From the NCBI GenBank assembly GCA_030696775.1, contig JAUYRN010000025.1, positions 1 to 55,411 of the forward strand: 55,411 bases of DNA, in the 5' to 3' direction. This document shows positions 1 to 7,606 of this stretch, piece by piece. Origin of the DNA: Sulfuricurvum sp. (GTDB taxonomy: Bacteria; Campylobacterota; Campylobacteria; Campylobacterales; Sulfurimonadaceae). Both the position numbers and the translations under genes were made by a program. The notes beneath the pieces were generated by a model. The model worked only from the letters and a program-made list of their open reading frames with translations. It was not told the origin of the DNA and ran no database searches. The first letter of the stretch is position 1. Every line of letters starts with the position of its first letter.

Positions 1-1
1 T

Positions 2-169
2 ATTCGTATCAATGCGGCATGTCGCTTGAACGGTATGAGCTACTCAGTTTTCATGAACGGTCTTAAACGTGGTAACATCGAACTTGATCGCAAAATTCTA
101 GCTGATATGGCAATGAACGACGCAGCAGCATTTACTGCTCTGACCGCTCTTTCCAAAGCAGCACTGTAA
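2..169 (+). CDS. rplT: 50S ribosomal protein L20, C-terminal part
   Basis: The last 55 codons of a gene that begins before the window. The translation reads IRINAACR, then [10 protein letters not shown], then [11 protein letters not shown], and ends [10 protein letters not shown], which is the typical C-terminal half of bacterial L20. L20 binds 23S rRNA early in large-subunit assembly and in many bacteria also represses its own operon. The 5' part, and any infC-rpmI neighbours, lie outside the window. The stop codon is followed by a structured intergenic repeat. Confidence 0.93.
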   Translation: MRINAACRLNGMSYSVFMNGLKRGNIELDRKILADMAMNDAAAFTALTALSKAAL

Positions 170-180
170 GTATATTTTAA

Positions 181-262
181 ACGCCAAAGGAATTCATTCC
201 TTTGGCTACGTTAACACTGGGTTCTCTTCAGCAGAGAGCTCAAAATTACTTGTAATTTTTAT
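181..262 (+). repeat. Structured intergenic repeat, family 1, copy A
   Basis: Three hairpins in a row. Hairpin 1 is a perfect 11-bp palindrome (183-193 with 196-206). A conserved linker, CTACGTTAACACTGGGTTC, follows. Hairpin 2 has a 5-bp stem (223-227 with 233-237) and loop TCAGC. Hairpin 3 is AAAATTAC/GTAATTTT (242-249 with 252-259) running into a T-rich tract. Copies at 52621 and 54998, and inverted copies at 12658 and 38288, share the linker while their stems differ with compensating changes. It lies between convergent rplT and a lipoprotein gene, where hairpin 3 could serve as a terminator. Confidence 0.75.
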
Positions 263-283
263 AATACAAGTATCTTTCGCTTT

Positions 284-532
284 TTACTTCTCTAGCTTAT
301 AGCCCTTTTTCTCCAAGCACTCTTTACATTCTGTTGATATAGGCGTAGCAGTTGCTTTTGCAGCATCATCAAGATTATAGTATCTGCATGCACTAAAATC
401 CGCTTTTATACGCTCTTCACTGTGACCTTCCGGACAAATCATCCCATTGATACCAAGTTGCTTTTGTGCACAGCCTGTGTTGCTAATAGCGAGTAGAGAA
501 AATAGGGTAATGGTTAATAGTGTTTTTTTCAT
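284..532 (-). CDS. Small putative lipoprotein, function unknown
   Basis: 82 residues with a lysine start, a hydrophobic stretch and a cysteine in SNTGCAQ around residue 21, suggesting signal peptidase II processing. The -3 position is Asn rather than Leu, so the lipobox is imperfect. The mature part is short, charged and has a C-E-C pair near the end (TECKECLEKKG) plus two earlier cysteines, so it may be disulfide-bonded in the periplasm. Its start overlaps the thyX stop by 4 bp (ATGA), suggesting translational coupling, although no functional link to thymidylate synthesis is apparent. I do not recognise a family. Confidence 0.65.
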   Translation of the reverse strand: MKKTLLTITLFSLLAISNTGCAQKQLGINGMICPEGHSEERIKADFSACRYYNLDDAAKATATPISTECKECLEKKGYKLEK

Positions 533-1152
533 GAATGTTGTTCCTTTAATGAATTTTCGAATAAATATTGATGTTCTTCTGGCAGTGTAGCATACACCAT
601 GTTTGCCAAATCACGAATTTCCCACAATGCGGCTTTATCGCTTCGTAAAGAGATGAAGTTTTGTAAGCTTCGTGCATTGATGGTCCACGTCAGCTCTGTT
701 TTGTAGCTCTCTGGTAAGCAGTATTTTGCTCGATCATTACTTATTCCCTCTACCAATACAATACGGAGATTTTCAAGGGCACGAATGCTCATTTCATCAA
801 CCATAGCAACACCGGTCATAACAAGATATTTTTCGGCACGCTCTTTGTTGTCAATAGCAAAGGAGGTTTCTTCTTTGAGTTCTTTGAGCGTGTAGCGAGT
901 ACTTTTAACGGACAGGCTCGCCATACGGTGGCGTGCAAGCTCTTGGAGCAGTGCACGACTGATTCCTGCTACGTAGAAGTTGTAGACGATATGCTCAAGC
1001 GTTGAGGCGTGTTTAAACTTATTCCCAACACGATCAATAAGGGCACGGTCTACTTCTCCACCATTATCGCTTTTGTCAAAACTTTGCCAACAAGTGCGGA
1101 TTGCATCGGAACAGATAACAAGGGGAGTGTGATGATGTAAGGTTACTTGCAT
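529..1152 (-). CDS. thyX: FAD-dependent thymidylate synthase ThyX
   Basis: Makes dTMP from dUMP using methylene-tetrahydrofolate with flavin and NADPH. The 207-residue translation carries the ThyX signature RHRx7S (R74-H75-R76 to S84, RHRMASLSVKSTRY). The C-terminal region has NARSLQNFISLR, matching the usual second nucleotide-binding region. An in-frame ATG 48 bases further upstream exists, but the added residues (MLFCYTLSN...) are unlike ThyX, so the start at MQVTL is preferred. ThyX in place of ThyA is typical of Campylobacterota. It is the upstream gene of a pair with the small lipoprotein. Confidence 0.93.
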   Translation of the reverse strand: MQVTLHHHTPLVICSDAIRTCWQSFDKSDNGGEVDRALIDRVGNKFKHASTLEHIVYNFYVAGISRALLQELARHRMASLSVKSTRYTLKELKEETSFAIDNKERAEKYLVMTGVAMVDEMSIRALENLRIVLVEGISNDRAKYCLPESYKTELTWTINARSLQNFISLRSDKAALWEIRDLANMVYATLPEEHQYLFENSLKEQHS

Positions 1153-1200
1153 AGGATAATCTTTAAGAAGTAAATTTGAAAGAGTATAGCAAAAAAGCAT

Positions 1201-1325
1201 TTAATAATGTCCCTCGAATATCCCAAAGCCAACCTTTTTGGCGCTATTGCCAAAATAGGTTGAGCGATTTATGCGAGGGATGAACTTCTTTTGTTTCTTT
1301 TCTTTGTTGTAAAGAAAAGAAAAAG
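1201..1325 (-). repeat. Structured intergenic repeat, family 2, copy 1
   Basis: Read on the minus strand it begins just after the rnj stop codon. It opens with a TTTCTTTTCTTT/AAAGAAAAGAAA hairpin (1294-1305 with 1311-1322) followed by AAACAAAAGAA. A larger fold is closed by TCCCTCG/CGAGGGA (1210-1216 with 1274-1280) and contains a 13-bp inner stem (1230-1242 with 1249-1262). The A/G-rich hairpin and adjoining box recur at 33330, also directly after a stop codon. It probably terminates or stabilises the rnj transcript and separates it from thyX. Confidence 0.6.
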
Positions 1326-1329
1326 TGCA

Positions 1330-3468
1330 TTACATCACAAAAACGTGAGGAACGATAAGAGGGTATTTTTTCATTTTGCGGTAGATATGTTTACGCACTA
1401 CTTGGCGTAAGTCATTTTCCAGCGCTTTTGGATTTTCGATGAGACCGTGCTTGAGATTTATGAGGAAATGTTCAAGGACATCTTCCATCTCACTTGCAAA
1501 AGCTTTGTCGTTACGATCCGCAACAAGTCCGAAACTGGTAACAAGAGGCTTGGAAAGAAGACGTGAATCAGCCGCTCCTACTTGTGCAACAAGAACCACC
1601 ATCCCTTCACTTGCCATTTTTTGACGATCGATGACGATATCATCTTCGATTTGGTGGTTGTTCTGGTTGTCGATGTAGGTTTTACCGGTTTTAACTGTTT
1701 TAGCTTTACGCATCATTTTACTGCTAACTTCGATACTGTCACCGTCGCTCATAAGCAAAATATTACGCTCAGGAACTCCGCATGCAATCGCTGTATCGCG
1801 GTGTTTCATGATGTGATTGTACTCACCGTGTACTGGGAGAAAATATTTCGGATTGGTGAGGCGAAGCATGAGCTTTTGCTCTTCCATACTTCCATGCCCG
1901 GATACGTGAATATCACGGTCATTTGCAACTTTAGCACCTGCACGTTGCAGATAGTTGAGCATCCCTGAAATAGATCCTTCGTTACCTGGAATAGCACGAG
2001 CTGAAAGGACGATCAAGTCGGTTGGTTTGATCTTGATATGGCGATGTTCACCGATAGACATTCGGTACAAGGCAGAGCTTGGCTCTCCTTGGCTTCCTGT
2101 GGTTACGATGAGAACGTCTTTGTCACTCATGCGGTTAGCTTCTTCGGCATCAATGAAAATATTTTTAGGAAGCTTGATGTAGTCATACTGCATACATACT
2201 TCGAGATTTCGTTCCATTGATCTTCCAATGACACATACTTTACGATTGTATTTTAACCCGTACTGGATTGCTTGATACACACGGTGAATATTCGAGCTAA
2301 AGGTTGACATAATGATGCGACCTTCTGCTTTTGAGAAGATACGATCAAATCCGCTTGCAACAGTAAGCTCACTAGGCGTCCACTCTTTGTTATAAGAGTT
2401 AGTCGAGTCACTTAGGAGACACAAAACACCTTTTTCGCCGTAATGGGCCAAACGGTGAATGTCCGCTGTGTATCCATCGATCGGTGTGAAGTCGATTTTA
2501 AAGTCACCGGTATGGATAATCGTCCCTGCTTTGGTTGTGATTGCCAACGAAGATGAATCGATGATGGAGTGCGTCATGTGCATCCATTCGATCTCAAACT
2601 CATTTCCGATTTTGTACACTTGACGTTTAACAATCGGGTTGAAATAGCGACGGTATTCACGCATGTGGTGTTCGTCAAATTTATTGCCGATCATTGCAAG
2701 AGGAAGTGGTGTCCCATAAATCGGGAATTGCATCTCTTTGAAAAAGTACGGTACGGCTCCGATGTGGTCTTCGTGAGCGTGAGTGATGATGACGGCTACG
2801 ATTTTTTTACGAATTTCGCGTAAGTAAGTGAAATCTGGAACCAAAATATCAACACCGTGCATATCTTCGCTTGGGAAACTCATCCCGATGTCGATGATGA
2901 TCGCTTCGTGTTCGGTTTCGATAACAGTGATATTTCCGCCGATTTCACCCAGGCCGCCCAATGGAGTAATACGTACTTTTTCATTGTTCTCAAGATTGAG
3001 TTTGAAATGAGGATTAAGACGATTTTTGTGTGCTTCTTGATTTTGCATGACAAAATCACGTAGATTAGTATCGATAGGGGTTGCAGGAGAGCCACGACGA
3101 CCTCCACGTCCACCACGATCACGTGATGGACGATTTTCACTTTCAGGTGCTAAATTAGTAGCATTTCCAGTCTCTTCAGTGCGAGGTGCTCTGTTGTCTT
3201 CTCGAGGAGGACGGTTGTCCATGCGAGGTGGGCGATTATCGGTACGAGGAGGACGGTTGTCCGTACGAGGTGGGCGATTATCAGTGCGTGGAGGACGGTT
3301 GTCCGTACGAGGTGGGCGATTTTCACCCTCTGGGCGTTCGCCAGCATTTTCACCCTCAACTCTAGGGGTGTCATTACGTGGGCGAAATGGTCGACGGTTA
3401 TTGTTCGGTCGTCGTTCGCGGTTCTCAGTTTGAGGTTGAGCACCTGTTTCTGTGGTTTCATCAGCCAT
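1330..3468 (-). CDS. rnj: Ribonuclease J with disordered repetitive N-terminus
   Basis: An mRNA-decay and rRNA-processing nuclease of the beta-CASP metallo-beta-lactamase family. The zinc motif HAHEDH is near residue 229, followed by IHTGDFKID, the beta-CASP region, and HGSMEEQ and PVHGEYNH near residue 540. About 150 N-terminal residues precede the catalytic core. They are rich in Arg, Pro and Asn and contain about six consecutive copies of a heptad like RPPRTDN, then Gly/Arg-rich sequence. A long N-terminal extension is known for Helicobacter RNase J, but the tandem heptads are notable. It lies 79 bp downstream of rsmA on the same strand. AAAGGA precedes the start. Confidence 0.95.
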   Translation of the reverse strand: MADETTETGAQPQTENRERRPNNNRRPFRPRNDTPRVEGENAGERPEGENRPPRTDNRPPRTDNRPPRTDNRPPRTDNRPPRMDNRPPREDNRAPRTEETGNATNLAPESENRPSRDRGGRGGRRGSPATPIDTNLRDFVMQNQEAHKNRLNPHFKLNLENNEKVRITPLGGLGEIGGNITVIETEHEAIIIDIGMSFPSEDMHGVDILVPDFTYLREIRKKIVAVIITHAHEDHIGAVPYFFKEMQFPIYGTPLPLAMIGNKFDEHHMREYRRYFNPIVKRQVYKIGNEFEIEWMHMTHSIIDSSSLAITTKAGTIIHTGDFKIDFTPIDGYTADIHRLAHYGEKGVLCLLSDSTNSYNKEWTPSELTVASGFDRIFSKAEGRIIMSTFSSNIHRVYQAIQYGLKYNRKVCVIGRSMERNLEVCMQYDYIKLPKNIFIDAEEANRMSDKDVLIVTTGSQGEPSSALYRMSIGEHRHIKIKPTDLIVLSARAIPGNEGSISGMLNYLQRAGAKVANDRDIHVSGHGSMEEQKLMLRLTNPKYFLPVHGEYNHIMKHRDTAIACGVPERNILLMSDGDSIEVSSKMMRKAKTVKTGKTYIDNQNNHQIEDDIVIDRQKMASEGMVVLVAQVGAADSRLLSKPLVTSFGLVADRNDKAFASEMEDVLEHFLINLKHGLIENPKALENDLRQVVRKHIYRKMKKYPLIVPHVFVM

Positions 3469-3547
3469 AGGAATATCCTTTATTATAATATTATTTTAGT
3501 TCTATTTATACGATAGTGCTTACGCGGTTTTTGAACTCTTGAAAGAG

Positions 3548-4324
3548 TTATTTTAAAAGGGCGTATAGCCGGTGAAAGTCAGAGGTGCAGAGCTGATGAG
3601 GTCGGATAGTGCGTTCTAATTCAAGCGTCTTAAACGCTTCAATCAAAGAATCACCATCATAGCATGCAGTGAGATTTTTGTGGAGGGTTTTGCGTGGCTG
3701 TGTAAAGGCAACACGTAAAAAGTCTTCAAACCCTTCATCGTTTCGATTCGCACGTTTTGAAATGAGCAGTACGGCAGAATCGACTTTTGGAGCAGGTTCA
3801 AACGCAGTAGGCGGAACATGAAGAACGATTTCTACGTCCGCCACGCTCTGTGTTATTACGCTAAGGGCTCCAAAAGCTCTCTCATTGGGTGCAGCAGAAA
3901 ATTTTTCTGCTACTTCACGCTGTATCATGACAAGCAAATTTTTACACGCCGGATCGGCGAGGGCTTTGAGGATGATATTGGTCGCAATATAGTACGGCAG
4001 ATTTGCCACTAAATCATACGGTTCATCCAAAAGCTCACTCTTCCAATGTTCTAACACATCTCCACAATGGAGGGTTAAACGATCGGTAGCGATGGCATCG
4101 GCAAAATGGTGCTGTAAATGCTTGCACAAGTCGGTATCAACCTCAAAAGCAGTAACACTTTTGACATCAACTAAATAGTTAGTTAAATCACCTAATCCAG
4201 GCCCAATTTCCACAATACGATGGGATGTATTGGGTATCGATTGGATGATTTGCGCTAAAACAGCTTCATCACGTAAAAAATTCTGACCAAATCTCTTTTT
4301 GGCGATAGCGGAACGATTTTGCAT
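3548..4324 (-). CDS. rsmA: 16S rRNA dimethyladenosine transferase RsmA/KsgA
   Basis: Dimethylates two adjacent adenines near the 3' end of 16S rRNA during small-subunit maturation. The 258-residue protein starts MQNRSAIAKKRFGQNFLRD, the standard family opening. The SAM-binding motif VEIGPGLGDLT and the catalytic motif NLPYY (ANLPYYIATNI) follow. The frame stays open another 333 bases upstream, but that stretch is unlike the family and runs into divergent hisF, so the internal start is used. It is followed on the same strand by rnj, a linkage seen in other Campylobacterota. Confidence 0.95.
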   Translation of the reverse strand: MQNRSAIAKKRFGQNFLRDEAVLAQIIQSIPNTSHRIVEIGPGLGDLTNYLVDVKSVTAFEVDTDLCKHLQHHFADAIATDRLTLHCGDVLEHWKSELLDEPYDLVANLPYYIATNIILKALADPACKNLLVMIQREVAEKFSAAPNERAFGALSVITQSVADVEIVLHVPPTAFEPAPKVDSAVLLISKRANRNDEGFEDFLRVAFTQPRKTLHKNLTACYDGDSLIEAFKTLELERTIRPHQLCTSDFHRLYALLK

Positions 4325-4425
4325 TGTTTCGATTATAGCAAATAAAGTGTTAATTACGGCTTTAGGTAAAAGATAAATTTTTCTTATCGTTACATTTGGT
4401 AATGGGGGGTTAAGTGACGCTGGAT

Positions 4426-4431
4426 TATAAT
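4426..4431 (+). promoter_or_regulatory. Probable -10 element of hisF
   Basis: A perfect TATAAT stands 28 bases before the hisF ATG in the 135-bp gap between divergent rsmA and hisF. The ribosome-binding sequence GGGGAG lies between them. There is no good TTGACA at 17 bp, which is usual for sigma-70 promoters in this phylum. Confidence 0.5.
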
Positions 4432-4459
4432 TGCGGCAATTATGCAGGGGAGATTTACG

Positions 4460-5218
4460 ATGGAATATTTTGCAAAGCGGATCATTCCTTGTTTGGATGT
4501 AAAAGACGGTCGTGTTGTTAAGGGTGTTAATTTTGTCGGACTCAAAGATGCGGGTGATCCTGTTGAAGTAGCAAAGCGCTACAACGACGAAGGTGCCGAT
4601 GAACTGACGTTTTTGGACATTACGGCATCGCACGAAGAGCGTGACACCATCGTTCATATTGTTGAGCAGGTTGCGCGTGAAGTTTTTATTCCCCTTACCG
4701 TCGGTGGTGGAATACGGGAACTCAATGATATTTATCGTCTTTTAAATGTCGGATGTGACAAGGTAAGCATTAATTCTGCGGCAATCAAACGTCCGGAATT
4801 TATCGATGAGGGGGCGAAGCGATTTGGCGCTCAGTGCATCGTTGTCGCTATCGATGTGAAACGCACAGGCTCGCAGTGGAATGTCTATCTTAACGGCGGA
4901 CGAGTTGACACAGGTATTAATGCATTAGAGTGGGCAAAAGAAGTGGTCAATCGTGGAGCAGGAGAGATACTTCTTACTTCGATGGATGCGGATGGTACGA
5001 AAGCAGGCTTTGATCTTTCAATAACAGAACAAATTAGCCGTGCAGTGAATGTTCCTGTGATCGCCAGTGGCGGAGCGGGAACGATGGAACACATCAAAGA
5101 AGCGTTTGATCATGGTGCGGATGCAGCATTGGCAGCAAGTATTTTTCACTATCGAGAGATTGATATTATGGACTTGAAGCGCTATCTTAGTGCGAATGGG
5201 ATTCCGGTACGCTTATGA
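4460..5218 (+). CDS. hisF: Imidazole glycerol phosphate synthase, cyclase subunit HisF
   Basis: Uses ammonia from HisH to convert PRFAR into imidazole glycerol phosphate and AICAR in histidine synthesis. The 252-residue TIM barrel begins [22 protein letters not shown], with the first catalytic Asp in CLDVKDGR and the second in [16 protein letters not shown] and [11 protein letters not shown] are the phosphate-binding loops. An ATG 18 bases upstream is possible, but GGGGAG sits about 8 bases before MEYF, which fits family length. The stop overlaps the next gene by 4 bp. The rest of the his operon is not here. Confidence 0.96.
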   Translation: MEYFAKRIIPCLDVKDGRVVKGVNFVGLKDAGDPVEVAKRYNDEGADELTFLDITASHEERDTIVHIVEQVAREVFIPLTVGGGIRELNDIYRLLNVGCDKVSINSAAIKRPEFIDEGAKRFGAQCIVVAIDVKRTGSQWNVYLNGGRVDTGINALEWAKEVVNRGAGEILLTSMDADGTKAGFDLSITEQISRAVNVPVIASGGAGTMEHIKEAFDHGADAALAASIFHYREIDIMDLKRYLSANGIPVRL

Positions 5219-5751
5219 TACTATGTGCCGGCAATAATGAGACGTTTGATTTTGCGACCCCCATCGGTGTAGGGTTGATCGACAGTGCTATGAGTTTAAC
5301 CCGTATTTGTCTAACACAAAAGCCAGAATTTTTATTGTTTGTCGGGAGTGCTGGAAGTTATGGTGAACACAAAATTCACGACGTAATAGAGTCTAAAACG
5401 TGCGCTAACATCGAGTTAGGATTTTTAGATAAAAATGCTTATACCCCAATTGATAATGTGATTTCAGCACAAACTGAAAGCATCAAAGATGTTATGGTGA
5501 ACTCCTCGAACTACATTACGACAAGTGAGCGTTCTATGGAGCAGTTTCGTGCATTGGGCATTGGAATTGAAAACATGGAGTTTTTTGCTGTTATGCGTGT
5601 TGCTCAAGTTTTTGGGATTCCTGCGGGGGGAGTTTTTTGTATAACTAACTATTGTGATAGCAATGCTCACCGCGATTTTATCGCCAATCACGGGTTTGCT
5701 AAAGTGCTTTTAAGCGATCATTTAAAATCCAAAGGATTAATACATGGCTAA
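5215..5751 (+). CDS. Short nucleoside phosphorylase/nucleosidase superfamily protein
   Basis: 178 residues, shorter than the usual 230 or so of MTA/SAH nucleosidases. The middle reads [11 protein letters not shown], corresponding to the conserved GxAG loop, and [33 protein letters not shown] matches the family's E-x-M-E-x-A substrate-binding block. The typical N-terminal opening strand is present but abbreviated ([20 protein letters not shown]). It probably binds or cleaves a purine nucleoside or thio-nucleoside, but the substrate cannot be read from sequence. It overlaps hisF by 4 bp and rlmN by 8 bp, so the three are almost certainly co-transcribed. Confidence 0.75.
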   Translation: MILCAGNNETFDFATPIGVGLIDSAMSLTRICLTQKPEFLLFVGSAGSYGEHKIHDVIESKTCANIELGFLDKNAYTPIDNVISAQTESIKDVMVNSSNYITTSERSMEQFRALGIGIENMEFFAVMRVAQVFGIPAGGVFCITNYCDSNAHRDFIANHGFAKVLLSDHLKSKGLIHG

Positions 5752-6820
5752 ATTGTCACTTCTTGATTTTACGAAAGCAGAGCTAACTTCTATGGTGAAA
5801 CCCTCGTTTCGTGCCAAACAGATTTGGGGATGGATTTATCACCAGTATGCGACAAGTTTTGAAACGATGGCAAATCTCCCTAAAGCGATGCGCGAAGAGT
5901 TGGCATCTGAGTATGAAATCATGCCTCTCAAAATCGCCCGAAAAGAGTGTTCTTCGGATGGGACAATCAAGTATCTTTTTGAGCTCTCGGATGGAAAAAC
6001 GATTGAAACGGTTTGGCTAAAGATGAAAGATGAGTCCATCGACGAAGAGGGAAATGTCGAAAATGAAGCTCGTTATACGGTGTGTGTTTCGACGCAGGTA
6101 GGGTGTAAAGTAGGCTGCTCATTTTGTTTGACGGCTAAGGGCGGGTTTACGAGAGATTTGAGCGCGGGTGAAATCGTGGCACAAGTACTGGCAGTGAAAG
6201 CCGATAATGGTTTGGCCGCCAGTAAACGTCTTAATATCGTTTATATGGGGATGGGTGAACCGCTTGATAATTTAGAAAATTTGGCGAAAGCCATCACTAT
6301 TTTTAAAGATGAAGACGGTTTGAGTATTTCGGGTAAACGCCAAACGGTTTCGACGAGCGGTTTGAGTAGTAAGATCGATAAGCTGGGTGAAATGGATTTG
6401 GGCGTGCATATCGCGATTTCACTTCATGCAGTTGATGATGAATTGCGAAGTGAACTGATTCCCATGAATAAAGCATACAACATTGCTTCGATTATTGATG
6501 CGGTGAAGCGATTTCCTATCGATACTCGCAAGCGGGTGATGTTTGAGTATCTTGTTATCAAAAATAAAAATGATGACTTGGTGTCAGCTAAAAAACTCGT
6601 CAAGCTGCTGCATGGAATTAAAGCAAAAGTTAATTTGATCTTTTTTAACCCTTATCCGGGGAGTGATTATGAACGTCCTACGCGTGCGGATATGGTGAAA
6701 TTTAGAGACTATTTAGATGCACATGGGGTTCTGTGTACGATTCGTGATTCCAAGGGGCTGGATATTAGTGCAGCGTGCGGGCAACTCAAAGAGAAAGAAT
6801 TAAGTGAGGTTGTATCATGA
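5744..6820 (+). CDS. rlmN: Dual-specificity RNA methyltransferase RlmN
   Basis: A radical-SAM enzyme that methylates C2 of adenine 2503 in 23S rRNA and A37 in some tRNAs. The 358-residue protein carries the cluster motif CKVGCSFC near residues 121-128. SAM-binding features [10 protein letters not shown] and [10 protein letters not shown] follow, and the C-terminal catalytic cysteine is in ISAACGQL. The opening LLDFTKAEL...[12 protein letters not shown] is the family's N-terminal accessory domain. It overlaps both neighbours, so it is the third gene of a hisF operon. The downstream overlap starts a 31-codon membrane peptide. Confidence 0.96.
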   Translation: MAKLSLLDFTKAELTSMVKPSFRAKQIWGWIYHQYATSFETMANLPKAMREELASEYEIMPLKIARKECSSDGTIKYLFELSDGKTIETVWLKMKDESIDEEGNVENEARYTVCVSTQVGCKVGCSFCLTAKGGFTRDLSAGEIVAQVLAVKADNGLAASKRLNIVYMGMGEPLDNLENLAKAITIFKDEDGLSISGKRQTVSTSGLSSKIDKLGEMDLGVHIAISLHAVDDELRSELIPMNKAYNIASIIDAVKRFPIDTRKRVMFEYLVIKNKNDDLVSAKKLVKLLHGIKAKVNLIFFNPYPGSDYERPTRADMVKFRDYLDAHGVLCTIRDSKGLDISAACGQLKEKELSEVVS

Positions 6821-6912
6821 GTATGATGGATTGGTTTCAAGTTGGGTTTTTAGTGATTGTAGTAGCTATTGGGTTAGGCGGTTTTGTTTGGGCGGTGATG
6901 AAAAAAGATTAA
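6817..6912 (+). CDS. 31-residue single-span membrane peptide
   Basis: The start overlaps the rlmN stop as ATGA. The peptide has a short polar head (MSMMDWFQ), one hydrophobic span of about 19 residues ([19 protein letters not shown]) and a basic tail (MKKD). The end of the span, GGFVWAV, loosely resembles the FLWAL segment of CcoS-type cbb3-oxidase assembly peptides, but the acidic tail of CcoS is absent, so I leave the function open. It stops one base before the end of the convergent Tsx-like gene. The overlap, TM pattern and basic end favour a real gene. Confidence 0.55.
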   Translation: MSMMDWFQVGFLVIVVAIGLGGFVWAVMKKD

Positions 6913-6913
6913 T

Positions 6914-7606
6914 TCACCATGTATATTTGACCATCGCTTGAAAGACATCATTGTCTTGGTGGTAAGTGTTTTCGTGATAATAATGCCACTCCGTTCCCAC
7001 TTCTAATTTCCCCATAGTTATACCTATCGAAGGTGCCAAATCAAATAACAACTGGTTTTGGGTTAAAAAATCAATTGTTGTCCAGTCGGTAAATCCTTCG
7101 AAATGCCATCGATCATTTAAAGGCAGGGAGTAGTTTACTGAGAGTTGATACGTATTGTCACCGATATTTTGAATTTTTCGATACACATTGAGTCCAAATA
7201 CTGTAAATTTTGGAATATTTAGATCGCTTCCTATCCCATAGAGATTGGCTCGGTATGTATCACCTCGATTATGCTGATAAGCTCCATACCACTCTTTGAC
7301 AATGCCATTGGATGTTGGAGTATTGGTAATTTTGTTAAGACTGATGCGAGGTGAGAATTCACCGTAAAGATCATTTTTTAAATTACTAAACTGCAAACCA
7401 TCTTTGGCGTATGCATAATCGACGAACATATACAAATCCCCATATTCCCATGTTCGAAAGTGCTCGGCTGTTAGTGTTTGTTTTAACCCTGTTTGGGTAT
7501 CGAGGAAAGTGGGACCCTCGAAATTACCATACAGATATTGAACATTGGTCGTAGAAAATGCTAACAGTTGTGATGCTAGAAGAGTGGATAAAAAGAAAAG
7601 TTTCAT
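6914..7606 (-). CDS. Tsx/OmpK-like outer-membrane beta-barrel protein
   Basis: 230 residues with an N-terminal signal peptide (MKLFFLSTLLASQLLAFS). Alternating aromatic and polar strands follow, including YGDLYMFVDYAYAKD, and the protein ends in Trp (AMVKYTW), the usual outer-membrane insertion signal. The pattern resembles nucleoside-specific channels of the Tsx family. It overlaps the upstream binding-protein/GGDEF gene by 4 bp, so the pair are one operon. A pore that admits a small heterocycle and a periplasmic domain that binds it would make sense together. The substrate is unproven. Confidence 0.65.
   Translation of the reverse strand: MKLFFLSTLLASQLLAFSTTNVQYLYGNFEGPTFLDTQTGLKQTLTAEHFRTWEYGDLYMFVDYAYAKDGLQFSNLKNDLYGEFSPRISLNKITNTPTSNGIVKEWYGAYQHNRGDTYRANLYGIGSDLNIPKFTVFGLNVYRKIQNIGDNTYQLSVNYSLPLNDRWHFEGFTDWTTIDFLTQNQLLFDLAPSIGITMGKLEVGTEWHYYHENTYHQDNDVFQAMVKYTW

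Noticed and set aside
3180-3420. Tandem DNA repeats that could suggest a CRISPR array
   Set aside because: Units are 21 bp without spacers and encode an in-frame heptad of RNase J.
3047-3433. Long opposite-strand frame rich in RGGRLSVRGG repeats
   Set aside because: It is the mirror image of the RNase J heptad repeat. The periodic DNA keeps the opposite frame open, and there is no ribosome-binding site.
4325-4657. Upstream in-frame extension of rsmA by 111 codons
   Set aside because: The extra sequence is unlike the RsmA family and would overlap the divergent hisF gene and its promoter. The start at MQNRSAIAKKRF fits the family.
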